NCBI RefSeq assembly: GCF_011038795.1
Contig: NZ_JAAKDU010000007.1
Coordinates: 33,826 to 97,825 of the forward strand
Direction of reading: 5' to 3'
DNA from: Streptococcus tangpeifui
Lineage (GTDB): Bacteria > Bacillota > Bacilli > Lactobacillales > Streptococcaceae
DNA: 64,000 nucleotides
The notes beneath the pieces are model-generated. The model was not told where the DNA came from, did not search any database, and was given only the letters and a program-made list of their open reading frames with translations. The stretch's first letter is position 1; each line of letters begins with the position of its first letter. Positions 17,701 to 30,792 of the stretch are shown in pieces. The translations under genes and the position numbers were made by a program.

Positions 17701-19362
17701 TTACTTCTTGTAGGCATAGGTAAAGTCCGTGTAAAGTCCAGTTGCATTCCGTATCAGGCCTTTCAAATGTGGATTTTGTAAAGCTCGAGTTGAACGGAAG
17801 TAGATTGGATTGTAAAGAGCCTCGTCGTAAAGGGCTTTTTCTGCTGCCTTATAATCTTCTGCACCTGCCGCTTGATTCAAAGCATCAGTAGTCAGAGCCT
17901 TTTGGTAAGCAGCATCGTAATCCGTATTTGAAAACTTACCATAATTATAAGCAGAGTCAGAGGTGAAGAGACCGTAGAAAGTTGAACCTTCCGGGTAATC
18001 ACCACCCCAAAGAACAAGAGCCACATCAAAATTTTGATTTTTTGTATCATCCAAGCGCTGCTTGAAGGTAACAAATTTTTCCTCAACAGTTAAACCAGGC
18101 AGGGCTTTCTCCCATGTCTCCTTGATATAGTCGACCGCTGCCTTGGCAACAGGCTGATCAGAATCAGCTGTAACGACGAGTTTCAAAGAACTTAGCCCTT
18201 CTTCTGCTAACCCAGCCTTAAAGAGCTGACTAGCTTTTTTAACATCATAAGTGTAGCCCGGAGCCACATAATCCGTTAGATCCCTTCCACCCGGCAATTT
18301 CTCTAATCCTTCAGGAGCCAAAGCAGTAGCCGGCTTAGAGCCTGTATCAATAGCAGCCTTAACCACTCCCTTACGATTAGTTGCAAAGTTGAGAGCCTGA
18401 CGAATCTTTTTATTGGTCAAACCAGGAACCTCCCCCGTTTGATTGTAAACGATATAGGTGGTTGTTGCTTCTGGAACCTTAACAACCTCTTTGCTGTATT
18501 TGTTAGCATTATACATAGCTGAGGTCGCAGAAATATTAGCATAATCAAGATCCCCTTGTTTATACATCTGAACAGCCGTATCAGGCTTTTTGACCGTCTG
18601 AACATTGACAACCTTGGTTTTAACATGCTTTGCATCCCAGTAGTATTTATTCTTAACCAATTTATAGCTACCACTAGTACCGTTCCAATGTTCAACCTTA
18701 TAAGGGCCTGAATAGACAGAATACTTAGAAGCCGTTCCGTACTTATCTCCAGCTTTATCCACAAAGGATTTTTTCTGTGGCACAAAATTAGAAAAAGATA
18801 AGAGAGATTTGAACTGAGGAGCCGGCTTGCTAAGAGTAAAAATAACCTTGTTGCCTTCTGCCTTAACACCTAAGTCCTTGACTGGCTTCTTGCCAGCGAT
18901 AATCTCATCGGCATTGAGAACATGGGCATCCTGAGTCAAGTAAGCATATTCAGAAGCCGTTTTCGGGTCGACCATGCGCTGCCAAGAATAGACAATGTCC
19001 TGTGCTGTCAAGGCACTGCCATCCGACCATTTGAGATGATCGCGCAGGGTCGCCGTATAGGTTAAACCATCAGCCGACACATCCACCTTTTTAGCTAAAT
19101 CTAGCTTCAAATCACCATGTTTATCTACCCGCATTAAGTTACTGCCAGAATTACCGATAGCCATTGCCGAATATTGATCAGTATTCTTAGAAACATCCAA
19201 AGTAATGATTTCAGTCGGTGTATACCAATTAATCTCATGCTTAGAATCATTTGTTTGGGTAAAGTTATGAGCTGTAACACCAACCAGTATCACCCCAGCA
19301 GCCACAATCCACTTAGCATTCTTACGAAGCTTTTTTCTGAATTTTCTTTTTATTAATACCAT
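17701..19362 (-). CDS. oppA: Oligopeptide-binding protein OppA without a lipobox
   Basis: A 553-residue family 5 extracellular binding protein that captures peptides for OppBCDF. The family core is clear (DVSADGLTYTATLRDHLKWSDG, YSGPYKVEHW, IRQALNFATNR, FDVALVLWGGDYP). The N-terminus has ten Lys or Arg residues, then the hydrophobic segment WIVAAGVILVGVTA followed by HNFTQT. There is no Cys at the lipobox position, nor anywhere in the first 40 residues, so it cannot be a standard lipoprotein. It may be cleaved by signal peptidase I after VTA or stay anchored by an uncleaved helix. It is the first gene of the operon. Confidence 0.88.
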   Translation of the reverse strand: MVLIKRKFRKKLRKNAKWIVAAGVILVGVTAHNFTQTNDSKHEINWYTPTEIITLDVSKNTDQYSAMAIGNSGSNLMRVDKHGDLKLDLAKKVDVSADGLTYTATLRDHLKWSDGSALTAQDIVYSWQRMVDPKTASEYAYLTQDAHVLNADEIIAGKKPVKDLGVKAEGNKVIFTLSKPAPQFKSLLSFSNFVPQKKSFVDKAGDKYGTASKYSVYSGPYKVEHWNGTSGSYKLVKNKYYWDAKHVKTKVVNVQTVKKPDTAVQMYKQGDLDYANISATSAMYNANKYSKEVVKVPEATTTYIVYNQTGEVPGLTNKKIRQALNFATNRKGVVKAAIDTGSKPATALAPEGLEKLPGGRDLTDYVAPGYTYDVKKASQLFKAGLAEEGLSSLKLVVTADSDQPVAKAAVDYIKETWEKALPGLTVEEKFVTFKQRLDDTKNQNFDVALVLWGGDYPEGSTFYGLFTSDSAYNYGKFSNTDYDAAYQKALTTDALNQAAGAEDYKAAEKALYDEALYNPIYFRSTRALQNPHLKGLIRNATGLYTDFTYAYKK

Positions 19363-19488
19363 AAAATTCCTTCTATCCTAAGCGTCAGGGAAAACTAAAC
19401 GCTTCTTCTCCCTAGCCAAATAAAAATAGACTTGAACCGGTCTCAGGACAAGACCCGCCCAATCCATTGAATGACTATAACGTTTTCA

Positions 19489-19517
19489 ATTATAGCAGTT
19501 TATTAAGAAAATGTAAA
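19489..19517 (-). promoter_or_regulatory. oppA promoter with a weak cre-like site
   Basis: On the minus strand TTTACA, a 17-bp spacer and an extended -10 TGCTATAAT. TGAAAACGTTATAG at 19488-19475, across the predicted start point, matches the CcpA site consensus with two mismatches. The leader of about 120 nt holds two small hairpins (GGTCT/AGACC and AAGCGT/ACGCTT). Confidence 0.65.
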
Positions 19518-19593
19518 TATTCTGTTTCGTTTTCTTATCAGTTTTGCCTTTTCAAATAGTTTATCAAGTCAAACTTTCCTTGATTTTAAGAAG

Positions 19594-19623
19594 GAAAAAG
19601 CCCCTCCTAAAACTAGGAGAGGC
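19594..19623 (-). terminator. Terminator of the rpoBC operon
   Basis: On the minus strand GCCTCTCCT-agtttt-AGGAGGGGC is followed by TTTTTCC. It sits 50 bp after the rpoC stop. Confidence 0.88.
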
Positions 19624-19673
19624 CGGAAAGCTCTTCTTATATCTATACAGATTTCAGAAAGAAGTTTGAGTTA

Positions 19674-22600
19674 TTATTCAGCAACTGGCGCTTGAGCTTC
19701 TTGAGCTTCCTCTTCACTTGGTCCTACCTCTTCTTCAATGATTTCAACTTCATTAACAGCCTGAGGTTCGATATTACGGTAGCGAGCCATACCAGTACCA
19801 GCTGGAATGATCTTACCAATAATAACATTTTCCTTAAGACCGAGCAGATGGTCTTTCTTACCACGGATTGCTGCATCGGTCAAGACACGAGTAGTTTCTT
19901 GGAAAGAGGCTGCTGATAGGAATGAATTGGTTTCCAGAGAAGCTTTAGTGATCCCCATAAGGACTGGACGGCTGGTTGCAGGAATACCGCCAGCGATGAC
20001 GATATCCTTATTAGCATCTGTAAAGTCAGCAATATCCATGAGCGTACCTGGCAGAAGATCCGTATCACCGGGATCCATGACACGCACCTTACGCAGCATT
20101 TGGCGAACCATAACTTCGACGTGCTTGTCACCGATTTCTACCCCTTGGCTGCGGTAAACTTTTTGAACTTCTGCCAAGAGATAGGTTTCAACTGACAGGG
20201 TATCACGCACTTCCAGCAAATGTTTTGGCTGGATAGATCCTTCAGTTAAAGCAGCACCGCGGGAAATTTTATCCCCGACTTGAACCTTCATTCGAGCCGT
20301 AAATGGCACCACGTATTCACCTTTACCAGTTCTACCTTCAACGTAAACCTTCTTGGTACGAGTTGCCGCATCTTCCTCAATGTCAGTCACACGCCCTTTA
20401 ACTTCTGTGATGACCGCTTCCCCTTTAGGATTGCGGGCTTCAAATATTTCTTGGATACGAGGCAAACCTTGAGTGATGTCAGTATTTGAAGCAACACCAC
20501 CGGTGTGGAAGGTCCGCATAGTCAACTGAGTACCAGGTTCACCAATGGATTGAGCAGCAACAGTACCAACAGCTTCCCCAACTTCAACCGCATCACCTGT
20601 TGCCAAGTTGATACCGTAGCAGTGGCGGCAGACCCCATGACGAGTCTTACAGGTGAAGACAGAGCGAATGGTGACTTCTTCAACGCCAGCCTTGACAATT
20701 TCAGCTGCCATATTTTCGGTCAGCAAGGTATCAGGCTCAACCAAAACTTCCCCAGTTTCAGGGTGTTTAACACTCTTCTTGGTATAACGACCAACCAAGC
20801 GTTCCTGCAAGGTTTCAGTTACTTCCTTACCATCGGTAATAGCTGTGATGGTCAAACCACGATCGGTACCACAGTCGTCTTCGCGAATGATGACATCTTG
20901 AGCCACATCGACCAGACGACGAGTCAGATAACCTGAATCGGCGGTCTTGAGAGCTGTATCGGTCATACCCTTACGAGCACCGTGAGTAGAGAAGAACATT
21001 TCCAGTACGGACAGACCTTCACGGAAGTTAGACAAGATAGGCAATTCCATGATTTGTCCATTAGGAGCCGCCATCAAACCACGCATACCAGCCAATTGAG
21101 AGAAGTTAGAGATGTTCCCCCGAGCTCCTGAGTCCATCATCATAACGATAGGGTTCTTAGGATCTTGGTTAGCAATCAGCGCTTCTTCCAATTCTTCCTT
21201 AGCTTCACGCCAAGTATTTGTAACAGCTGTGTAGCGATCATCGTCCGTCATCAAACCGCGACGGAAGGCCTTATTAATTTGTTCAACCTTACTGTGGGCA
21301 GCTTCGATAATTTCTTGTTTATTGTCAATAACTGGGATATCGGCGATACCAACTGTCAAACCAGACAGGGTTGAATGATAGTAACCCAAGTCTTTCAAAC
21401 GGTCAAGGAAGGCAGACGTTTCTGTCGTCCGCAAGCGTTTGAAGGTTTCAGCAATGATATTACCCAAGTGTTTCTTCTTGAATGGTTCATTGATTTCAAG
21501 TGCTTCAATAGCTGGCTTGATATCGCTACCTGGTTCCAAGAAATACTTATCAGGAGTCTTTTCAGTCAGATTGCTGTTAGTTGGTTCTTGCAGATATGGC
21601 AGTTCTGCTGGCATGATATCATTAAAGAGAATCTTACCAACAGTCGTAATCATAACCTTGCCCTTTTGACTTTCAGTCCAAGGTTTTTCTGGCATGCTGT
21701 CCGTTGCGATACCAACACGGGTATGCAAGTGAGCAAAACCATTGCGGTAAGCCATGATAGCTTCATCCCTGTCCTTGAAGACCATACCTTCGCCTTCACG
21801 GCCAGCATCTTCCATGGTCAGGTAGTAATTCCCCAAAACCATATCTTGAGATGGGGTAACGACTGGTTTACCATCTTTAGGGTTAAGGATGTGTTCGGCC
21901 GCCAACATCAAGAGACGAGCTTCTGCTTGAGCTTCTTCAGACAGAGGCACGTGGATAGCCATTTGGTCTCCATCAAAGTCGGCATTGTAGGCTTCACAAG
22001 CCAGCGGATGGAGGCGCAGAGCCTTACCATCAATCAGAACAGGCTCAAAGGCTTGGATACCAAGTCGGTGCAGGGTAGGTGCCCGGTTGAGGAGAACGGG
22101 GTGTTCCTTGATCACATCTTCCAAGATATCCCAAATCCGTTCATCACCGCGTTCAACCATACGCTTGGCAGCCTTAACATTACCAGCATATTCACGAGCA
22201 ACAATTTCCTTCATGACAAAAGGTTTGAAAAGCTCGATAGCCATTTCACGCGGCACACCGCATTGATACATCTTGAGTGTTGGACCAACAGCGATAACGG
22301 AACGACCTGAAAAGTCAACCCGTTTACCCAGCAAGTTTTGACGGAAACGCCCTTGTTTACCTTTCAGCATGTGGCTGAGAGATTTAAGCGGACGACTGCC
22401 AGGTCCTGTAATTGGACGACCTCGCCGACCATTATCAATCAGAGCATCAACTGCTTCTTGCAGCATCCGTTTTTCATTTTGCACGATAATACCTGGAGCG
22501 TTGAGTTCCAAGAGGCGAGCCAAACGGTTATTCCGGTTAATAACACGGCGGTAAAGGTCATTCAAGTCAGATGCCGCAAAACGACCACCATCCAATTGAA

Positions 22601-23327
22601 CCATTGGGCGCAAATCAGGTGGAATAACTGGCAGGATGTTAAGCACCATCCATTCTGGCTTGTTGCCTGACTTTTGAAAGGCGTCAAGAACATCCAAGCG
22701 ACGGATAGCCTTGATCCGTTTTTGACCTGAAGCAGTCTTCAATTCTTCCTTGAGTTCTGCAATTTCCGCTTCCAAGTCTACTTGTTTCAGAAGATCTTGA
22801 ACGGCTTCCGCCCCCATCTTAGCAACGAACGAACCATAACCATATTCCTGCAGTTTTTCTCGATATTCACGCTCAGTCAAGATAGACTTGCGTTCCAGCG
22901 GTGTATCCTTAGGATCGATAACCACATAGGCTGCGAAATAAATAACTTCTTCCAAAGCTCGCGGACTCATATCCAAAGTCAAGCCCATGCGTGATGGGAT
23001 CCCCTTGAAATACCAGATGTGAGAAACCGGAGCCTTCAATTCGATGTGACCCATGCGTTCGCGACGAACCTTGGCACGAGTAACTTCAACCCCGCAGCGA
23101 TCACAGACAATCCCTTTATAGCGGATCCGTTTATATTTACCACAGGCACACTCCCAATCCTTAGTAGGACCAAAGATAACTTCATCGAAGAGCCCTTCGC
23201 GTTCAGGCTTGAGCGTGCGGTAGTTGATTGTTTCAGGTTTCTTAACTTCCCCGTAGGACCAAGAACGGACCTTATTAGGAGAAGCTAAAGTGACTTGCAT
23301 ACTTTTAAAACGATTTACGTCAACCAC
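19674..23327 (-). CDS. rpoC: RNA polymerase beta' subunit
   Basis: A 1217-residue core polymerase subunit. The N-terminal zinc site [20 protein letters not shown], the absolutely conserved active-site loop NADFDGDQM near residue 447, which binds the catalytic Mg2+, and the C-terminal zinc site with [13 protein letters not shown] are all present. The acidic C-terminal tail ([14 protein letters not shown]) is normal for streptococci. It follows rpoB by 115 bp and ends at a terminator. Confidence 0.98.
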   Translation of the reverse strand: MVDVNRFKSMQVTLASPNKVRSWSYGEVKKPETINYRTLKPEREGLFDEVIFGPTKDWECACGKYKRIRYKGIVCDRCGVEVTRAKVRRERMGHIELKAPVSHIWYFKGIPSRMGLTLDMSPRALEEVIYFAAYVVIDPKDTPLERKSILTEREYREKLQEYGYGSFVAKMGAEAVQDLLKQVDLEAEIAELKEELKTASGQKRIKAIRRLDVLDAFQKSGNKPEWMVLNILPVIPPDLRPMVQLDGGRFAASDLNDLYRRVINRNNRLARLLELNAPGIIVQNEKRMLQEAVDALIDNGRRGRPITGPGSRPLKSLSHMLKGKQGRFRQNLLGKRVDFSGRSVIAVGPTLKMYQCGVPREMAIELFKPFVMKEIVAREYAGNVKAAKRMVERGDERIWDILEDVIKEHPVLLNRAPTLHRLGIQAFEPVLIDGKALRLHPLACEAYNADFDGDQMAIHVPLSEEAQAEARLLMLAAEHILNPKDGKPVVTPSQDMVLGNYYLTMEDAGREGEGMVFKDRDEAIMAYRNGFAHLHTRVGIATDSMPEKPWTESQKGKVMITTVGKILFNDIMPAELPYLQEPTNSNLTEKTPDKYFLEPGSDIKPAIEALEINEPFKKKHLGNIIAETFKRLRTTETSAFLDRLKDLGYYHSTLSGLTVGIADIPVIDNKQEIIEAAHSKVEQINKAFRRGLMTDDDRYTAVTNTWREAKEELEEALIANQDPKNPIVMMMDSGARGNISNFSQLAGMRGLMAAPNGQIMELPILSNFREGLSVLEMFFSTHGARKGMTDTALKTADSGYLTRRLVDVAQDVIIREDDCGTDRGLTITAITDGKEVTETLQERLVGRYTKKSVKHPETGEVLVEPDTLLTENMAAEIVKAGVEEVTIRSVFTCKTRHGVCRHCYGINLATGDAVEVGEAVGTVAAQSIGEPGTQLTMRTFHTGGVASNTDITQGLPRIQEIFEARNPKGEAVITEVKGRVTDIEEDAATRTKKVYVEGRTGKGEYVVPFTARMKVQVGDKISRGAALTEGSIQPKHLLEVRDTLSVETYLLAEVQKVYRSQGVEIGDKHVEVMVRQMLRKVRVMDPGDTDLLPGTLMDIADFTDANKDIVIAGGIPATSRPVLMGITKASLETNSFLSAASFQETTRVLTDAAIRGKKDHLLGLKENVIIGKIIPAGTGMARYRNIEPQAVNEVEIIEEEVGPSEEEAQEAQAPVAE

Positions 23328-23402
23328 TAGTATTACCTTTCTATTTATCTGGCCAAACTAGAGTCAATTCCTAGTCCAGCTTATGATGAGACTTAGCTAG
23401 GC

Positions 23403-23431
23403 GGTTGAAAAGGAGTCCTTTTCAATCAACC
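23403..23431. repeat. Hairpin between rpoB and rpoC
   Basis: GGTTGAAAAGGA pairs with TCCTTTTCAA-t-CAACC, one base bulged, in the 115-bp gap. No T-run follows, so it is more likely an RNA stability or processing element than a terminator. Confidence 0.5.
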
Positions 23432-23442
23432 TATTAGCTATC

Positions 23443-27021
<3,579 letters not shown>

Positions 27022-27185
27022 GTTTCTATCTCCTTCATCGTAAGATACAAAGACTTTCTCAGCTCAATGCTGAGTTAGTCGAGGTCAATTAACAGCTTAT
27101 TCATCATCTGCGAGTTATTTTATGGATAATTTTTAGAATCTTTATATTTGCGTTACATTTATAAAAATCCCCAAAATTAGGCACA

Positions 27186-27229
27186 AAAAGAGCAGCTAAA
27201 TCTGACTAGAAAAGTTTGATTTAACTGCT
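27186..27229 (-). promoter_or_regulatory. Attenuator-like hairpin in the rpoBC leader
   Basis: On the minus strand AGCAGTTAAATC pairs with GATTTAGCTGCT, 12 bp with one G-T pair, and is followed by CTTTTTG. It lies about 50 nt after the predicted start, preceded by another hairpin at 27236-27261 (CTTGATTG/CAATCAAG). It is a terminator inside the rpoB leader and suggests attenuation. Nearer rpoB, CTCAGC/GCTGAG at 27058-27074 forms a third hairpin. Confidence 0.6.
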
Positions 27230-27284
27230 GTATCGCTTGATTGGACAATATTTCAATCAAGTTAGACGACAAATAGTTGGTATT

Positions 27285-27313
27285 ATTATAACCAATTTAG
27301 CTAAAAATTGCAA
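27285..27313 (-). promoter_or_regulatory. rpoBC promoter
   Basis: On the minus strand TTGCAA, a 17-bp spacer and TATAAT. The leader to rpoB is about 260 nt and no gene is visible in 27022-27681. Confidence 0.75.
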
Positions 27314-27445
27314 ATTTATTTTTACAGGTAAAGAGACTTAAAGCTAGAGATTTTAGTCTACTTTTTCACTCTATAGCCTAGTAACCCTGATGATACTAAC
27401 TTCCTACTAAAAAACGGAACTTAGTCTGAGACGAAAATCACTAAT

Positions 27446-27476
27446 TGTAGGTGTTTTTCTTATACTAAACACCTGT
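27446..27476. repeat. Inverted repeat upstream of the rpoB promoter
   Basis: AGGTGTTT at 27449-27456 and AAACACCT at 27467-27474 are perfect arms 10 bp apart. Its role is unknown; it lies between the terminator of the small gene at 27.7 kb and the rpoBC promoter. Confidence 0.35.
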
Positions 27477-27552
27477 CCTAGAGCATTTAGAATTAGTTTG
27501 AAAGTTGCGATCTTGAATCGAGAGTAAAACATCAGTAAAGCATCAACATACA

Positions 27553-27588
27553 AAGCCCTCACTGGGAGTATACACCTAATGAGGGCTT
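27553..27588 (-). terminator. Terminator-like hairpin after the small unknown gene
   Basis: AAGCCCTCA and TGAGGGCTT are perfect 9-bp arms with an 18-nt loop. The T-run is weak. Confidence 0.55.
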
Positions 27589-27681
27589 CTGCTTGTTTTC
27601 ATTGATTGTTTTGTGGGAAGACTAAGCCACCATGACTGGATATCCCCGTCTCTATTATGAAGCTTCGATCATCTCCATTCT

Positions 27682-28044
27682 TTACCACTTGAAAGCCCGC
27701 AAGTCCTGACGTATAGCCTCTATCTTATCAGCGTCTAGGCCATTTCGCCTTCGAGCGGCGTCATCCAGCTTCTGCAAATAAGCAATAAAGCTGTCCACCA
27801 GATGGTCATATTGATAGTTACTCAAATGCTTGAGCTGCTGACCGATGAACTGAGCAGCTTGGTCATATTCTTCAGCTTCAACCAAGTGGTCCAAGTAATC
27901 GTTACCGCTGACTTCTTGGCCTTCTTCGTTCTTCACTTTACCCAAGTCTAACTTGATATTTTCCAGCTTGAAAACCTTATCCACCCCAGTCGAAGTTCGC
28001 CTGATCTGCCTGAGCAGGTCATCATTATTAAAAACTGTCGGCAT
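27682..28044 (-). CDS. Small soluble protein of unknown function
   Basis: 120 residues, charged and mostly helical, without a signal peptide or membrane helix. The middle part (YLDHLVEAEEYDQAAQFIGQ) looks like a helical repeat. I do not recognise the family. It has its own promoter (TTGTCG, 17-bp spacer, TATAAT at 28139-28111), a good ribosome-binding site and a terminator, so it is probably a real single-gene unit. It lies between pbp1b and rpoB. Confidence 0.7.
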   Translation of the reverse strand: MPTVFNNDDLLRQIRRTSTGVDKVFKLENIKLDLGKVKNEEGQEVSGNDYLDHLVEAEEYDQAAQFIGQQLKHLSNYQYDHLVDSFIAYLQKLDDAARRRNGLDADKIEAIRQDLRAFKW

Positions 28045-28110
28045 AGAAAGCCACCTCCTATCTCCAAGGATTAACTATCATTCCTGAATCGACAAAAATA
28101 TTCTGTCTTT

Positions 28111-28139
28111 ATTATAAATGTTCCACCAAGTCCCGACAA
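28111..28139 (-). promoter_or_regulatory. Promoter of the small unknown gene
   Basis: On the minus strand TTGTCG, a 17-bp spacer and TATAAT. The leader is about 60 nt. Confidence 0.65.
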
Positions 28140-28278
28140 ATCTTTTTATTTTAGGATAATGAAGGAACCTATTCTTAAGGGAAGGGCTTATAAGGGCCAA
28201 GACCTTGACTTAAGTCTTTTAAAACCAGCATTTGCACTTACTAGATGCGCACATCCGCCAATTTAATCTGCCCTGCCC

Positions 28279-30690
28279 CTACTGACCACTAGCTGACTTC
28301 CAAGCAGCTGTCTTATCACTATCGCTGCCTCCGATCATAAAGTCATAAGTGGAATCGCCAGGTCCATCTTTAGCCCAGTTGCTGGTGGTAGTATCGCCAT
28401 TCAAATCGGCCGTTTTACCATCATGAGAAACCGAAGCAGGCTTGAGTCCAGTTGACTTAAGAACCGTCGCTTTAATAACACTGTCATCCAAAGCAAACTT
28501 TTGACCTGGACCAAAAACAGAAGCATCAGCTGAATTAATAGCATTGACCAAATTAGCCATGTACTGAGCGTTATTTTCATAGCCAGTATTTGAACTTAAG
28601 GGTGAGTTGTCATCATGGCCAGCCCAGCTCCCCAGAGTCACTGTTGGCGTTGCTAGCATGAGCCAGACATCGCTATAATTATCAGTTGTTCCGGTCTTGC
28701 CAATCCAATCCGCATCCGACATGAGGCCAGAGTTAAGACCATTAAGATCATCTTTAAACTTGGTCGTCTTACCAGAGGAAATCGGACCACGAAGCAAGTC
28801 CGTCATAATGCTGGCAGTCGCCTTGCTGTAAACAGTCACCGGATTTTCTTGATGCTCATAGATAACTTTGCCCTTGCTATCCCTTATCGACTGAATTAGG
28901 TAGCCTTGTTGGTAGACACCACCGTTAGCCAATGTCTGATAAGCATTGGTCTGCTGCAGTACCGTTGTCTCAATACCACCGCCTAAAGGCAAGCTTTCAA
29001 TATCGTAGTTATCGATCTGATAGCCCATCTTGGTCATATACCCCTCAACATCGACTCCTTTTTGCCGCAGCATTTGATAAGTCCAATAAGCTGGAATATT
29101 CCAAGATACGTCCAGAGCTTCTTGAAGCGTAACCGCTCCTGTTCCTTCATCTGTCCCGTGCATAATTTTAGTTCCACCTGAAAAGCTAGCTGGGTAGTTG
29201 GATAAGATTGAAGCCGATCCCATCAAGCCCTGATCAATAGCAATGCCATAGGCTAGAATTGGCTTAATACTGGAACCAGGTGAGCGTTTAGTATCTAAGG
29301 CATGGTTATTTTGATTAGCCCCATAATTCCGACCTCCAACAAAGCCCAGAATAGCTCCAGTTTTATTATCCATCAGAACATTACCGACATCTACAGTCCC
29401 GCTATTTCCAGCATCTAAGCTGCTACCTGCACTTTGGACAGTCCCTTGCATAGCTTCATAAACCTTTTTATTGACAGTCGTTTTAATGTGATAACCACCA
29501 GTTTGCAAGGCTTCAGCAGCTAATTGCTTATAGTTAGCCGCCGTTTTATCATTCTTCAAATCTAAGGCAGAAACATTATCCCGTTGGATAAGATAATGAT
29601 ACATATCTTTCTGGGCTTCCTCCCAGACAGCATAGTAGAGATAATCGTGATTAACTGTGCTGGAATTCTCGCTTGCTTTAAAGTCTTTACTAATATCATA
29701 GGACTTATAGGCTCGATACTCTTTCTTAGTCAGATAGCCTGTTCGGTACATGTTATATAGAACGGTTTTCTGGCGAGAGAGACCATAAGCCAAATCTGCC
29801 TGAGTTTTCAGACTGCCATCTGCCGCATAAGGTGAATAAACAATAGGGCTCTGGGGCAAGCCAGCAATGTAGGCTGCCTGAGGAACTGTTAAATCTTTGG
29901 CTGACACGCCAAAGATACCTTGTGACGCCTCTTCGATTCCTGCAATATTCTCTCCTTTATTGTTGCGACCAAACGGCGAAACATTAAGATAAGAGGTCAG
30001 GATATCATCCTTGGTCATATAACGCTCTAAAGCTAGAGCATAAATGATTTCTCTAGCCTTCCGCTTAAAGGTAGGGTCATCACCAACCACCTGCTGCTTA
30101 ATAACCTGCTGAGTCAAGGTTGACCCTCCACTAGTAGAACCAACACCTAAAACAGAAGAAACTAAAGCCCGAAAAACGGCCTTTGGAACAACACCGTGGT
30201 GGGACTTGAAATTTTCGTCCTCTGTTGCAATAATGGCATGTTTGACATTGTCAGAAATATCAGTACTTTTGACAGGACTGCGAAAAAGATCCGTATCTAC
30301 TTCAGCCAAATCTTCATCATTAGCATAGGTGAATTTGGATACTAGACTGACTGAACTCACTTGCTCAAGAAGGTTGGTCTTTTCTGGAACCTTAACACTG
30401 TCAATTTGACTAGCCATATAACCGACTCCCAAACCAGCTCCCAGCATACAAATTAGGAGAACAATGATATAGAAAAAGTCTGATACCACCTTGAGACTAC
30501 GCAAGAAAACAGCCCCCAGATCCTTACCAGAAAGCCTCTCCTCAGCTTCTGCTCGCTTGCTCTTAACGCCCTTGCTGAGACCACCTTCTTTTTGTCTAAT
30601 CTGCTCTGGAAGTCGCTTCTGAAACGTGCTCTTAAAAGCAGTAACGGAACGGCCCAACTTTCTTCCATATTCCTTTATCTTATTAAACAT
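28279..30690 (-). CDS. pbp1b: Bifunctional penicillin-binding protein 1b
   Basis: An 803-residue class A PBP. A basic cytoplasmic tail of about 65 residues precedes one membrane helix at about 70-92. The GT51 glycosyltransferase domain follows, with EDENFKSHHG at 157-166 and GGSTLTQQ at 188-195. The transpeptidase domain has the active-site motif SSIK (Ser473, Lys476) and KTGTTDNYSD further on. It polymerises and cross-links peptidoglycan at the outer membrane face. It is divergent from tyrS, as in other streptococci. Confidence 0.95.
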   Translation of the reverse strand: MFNKIKEYGRKLGRSVTAFKSTFQKRLPEQIRQKEGGLSKGVKSKRAEAEERLSGKDLGAVFLRSLKVVSDFFYIIVLLICMLGAGLGVGYMASQIDSVKVPEKTNLLEQVSSVSLVSKFTYANDEDLAEVDTDLFRSPVKSTDISDNVKHAIIATEDENFKSHHGVVPKAVFRALVSSVLGVGSTSGGSTLTQQVIKQQVVGDDPTFKRKAREIIYALALERYMTKDDILTSYLNVSPFGRNNKGENIAGIEEASQGIFGVSAKDLTVPQAAYIAGLPQSPIVYSPYAADGSLKTQADLAYGLSRQKTVLYNMYRTGYLTKKEYRAYKSYDISKDFKASENSSTVNHDYLYYAVWEEAQKDMYHYLIQRDNVSALDLKNDKTAANYKQLAAEALQTGGYHIKTTVNKKVYEAMQGTVQSAGSSLDAGNSGTVDVGNVLMDNKTGAILGFVGGRNYGANQNNHALDTKRSPGSSIKPILAYGIAIDQGLMGSASILSNYPASFSGGTKIMHGTDEGTGAVTLQEALDVSWNIPAYWTYQMLRQKGVDVEGYMTKMGYQIDNYDIESLPLGGGIETTVLQQTNAYQTLANGGVYQQGYLIQSIRDSKGKVIYEHQENPVTVYSKATASIMTDLLRGPISSGKTTKFKDDLNGLNSGLMSDADWIGKTGTTDNYSDVWLMLATPTVTLGSWAGHDDNSPLSSNTGYENNAQYMANLVNAINSADASVFGPGQKFALDDSVIKATVLKSTGLKPASVSHDGKTADLNGDTTTSNWAKDGPGDSTYDFMIGGSDSDKTAAWKSASGQ

Positions 30691-30707
30691 AGCCTAACCT
30701 CGAGGCT

Positions 30708-30713
30708 ATTATA
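30708..30713 (-). promoter_or_regulatory. -10 element of the pbp1b promoter
   Basis: An extended -10, TGATATAAT, on the minus strand about 18 bp before the start codon, with no good -35. GAGG precedes the ATG by seven bases. Confidence 0.55.
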
Positions 30714-30730
30714 TCAAAATCAAAGTCAAC

Positions 30731-30760
30731 TTGCATGGCCGTCTGCAATTCTGATATAAT
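30731..30760 (+). promoter_or_regulatory. tyrS promoter
   Basis: TTGCAT, an 18-bp spacer and the extended -10 TGATATAAT. The leader is only about 25 nt, so there is no room for a T-box riboswitch. Confidence 0.7.
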
Positions 30761-30792
30761 AGTCATACTATTATCTTTATTGGAGAGAAACT

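Noticed and set aside
30691..30792. T-box riboswitch ahead of tyrS
   Set aside because: The leader is only about 25 nt and lacks any T-box sequence.
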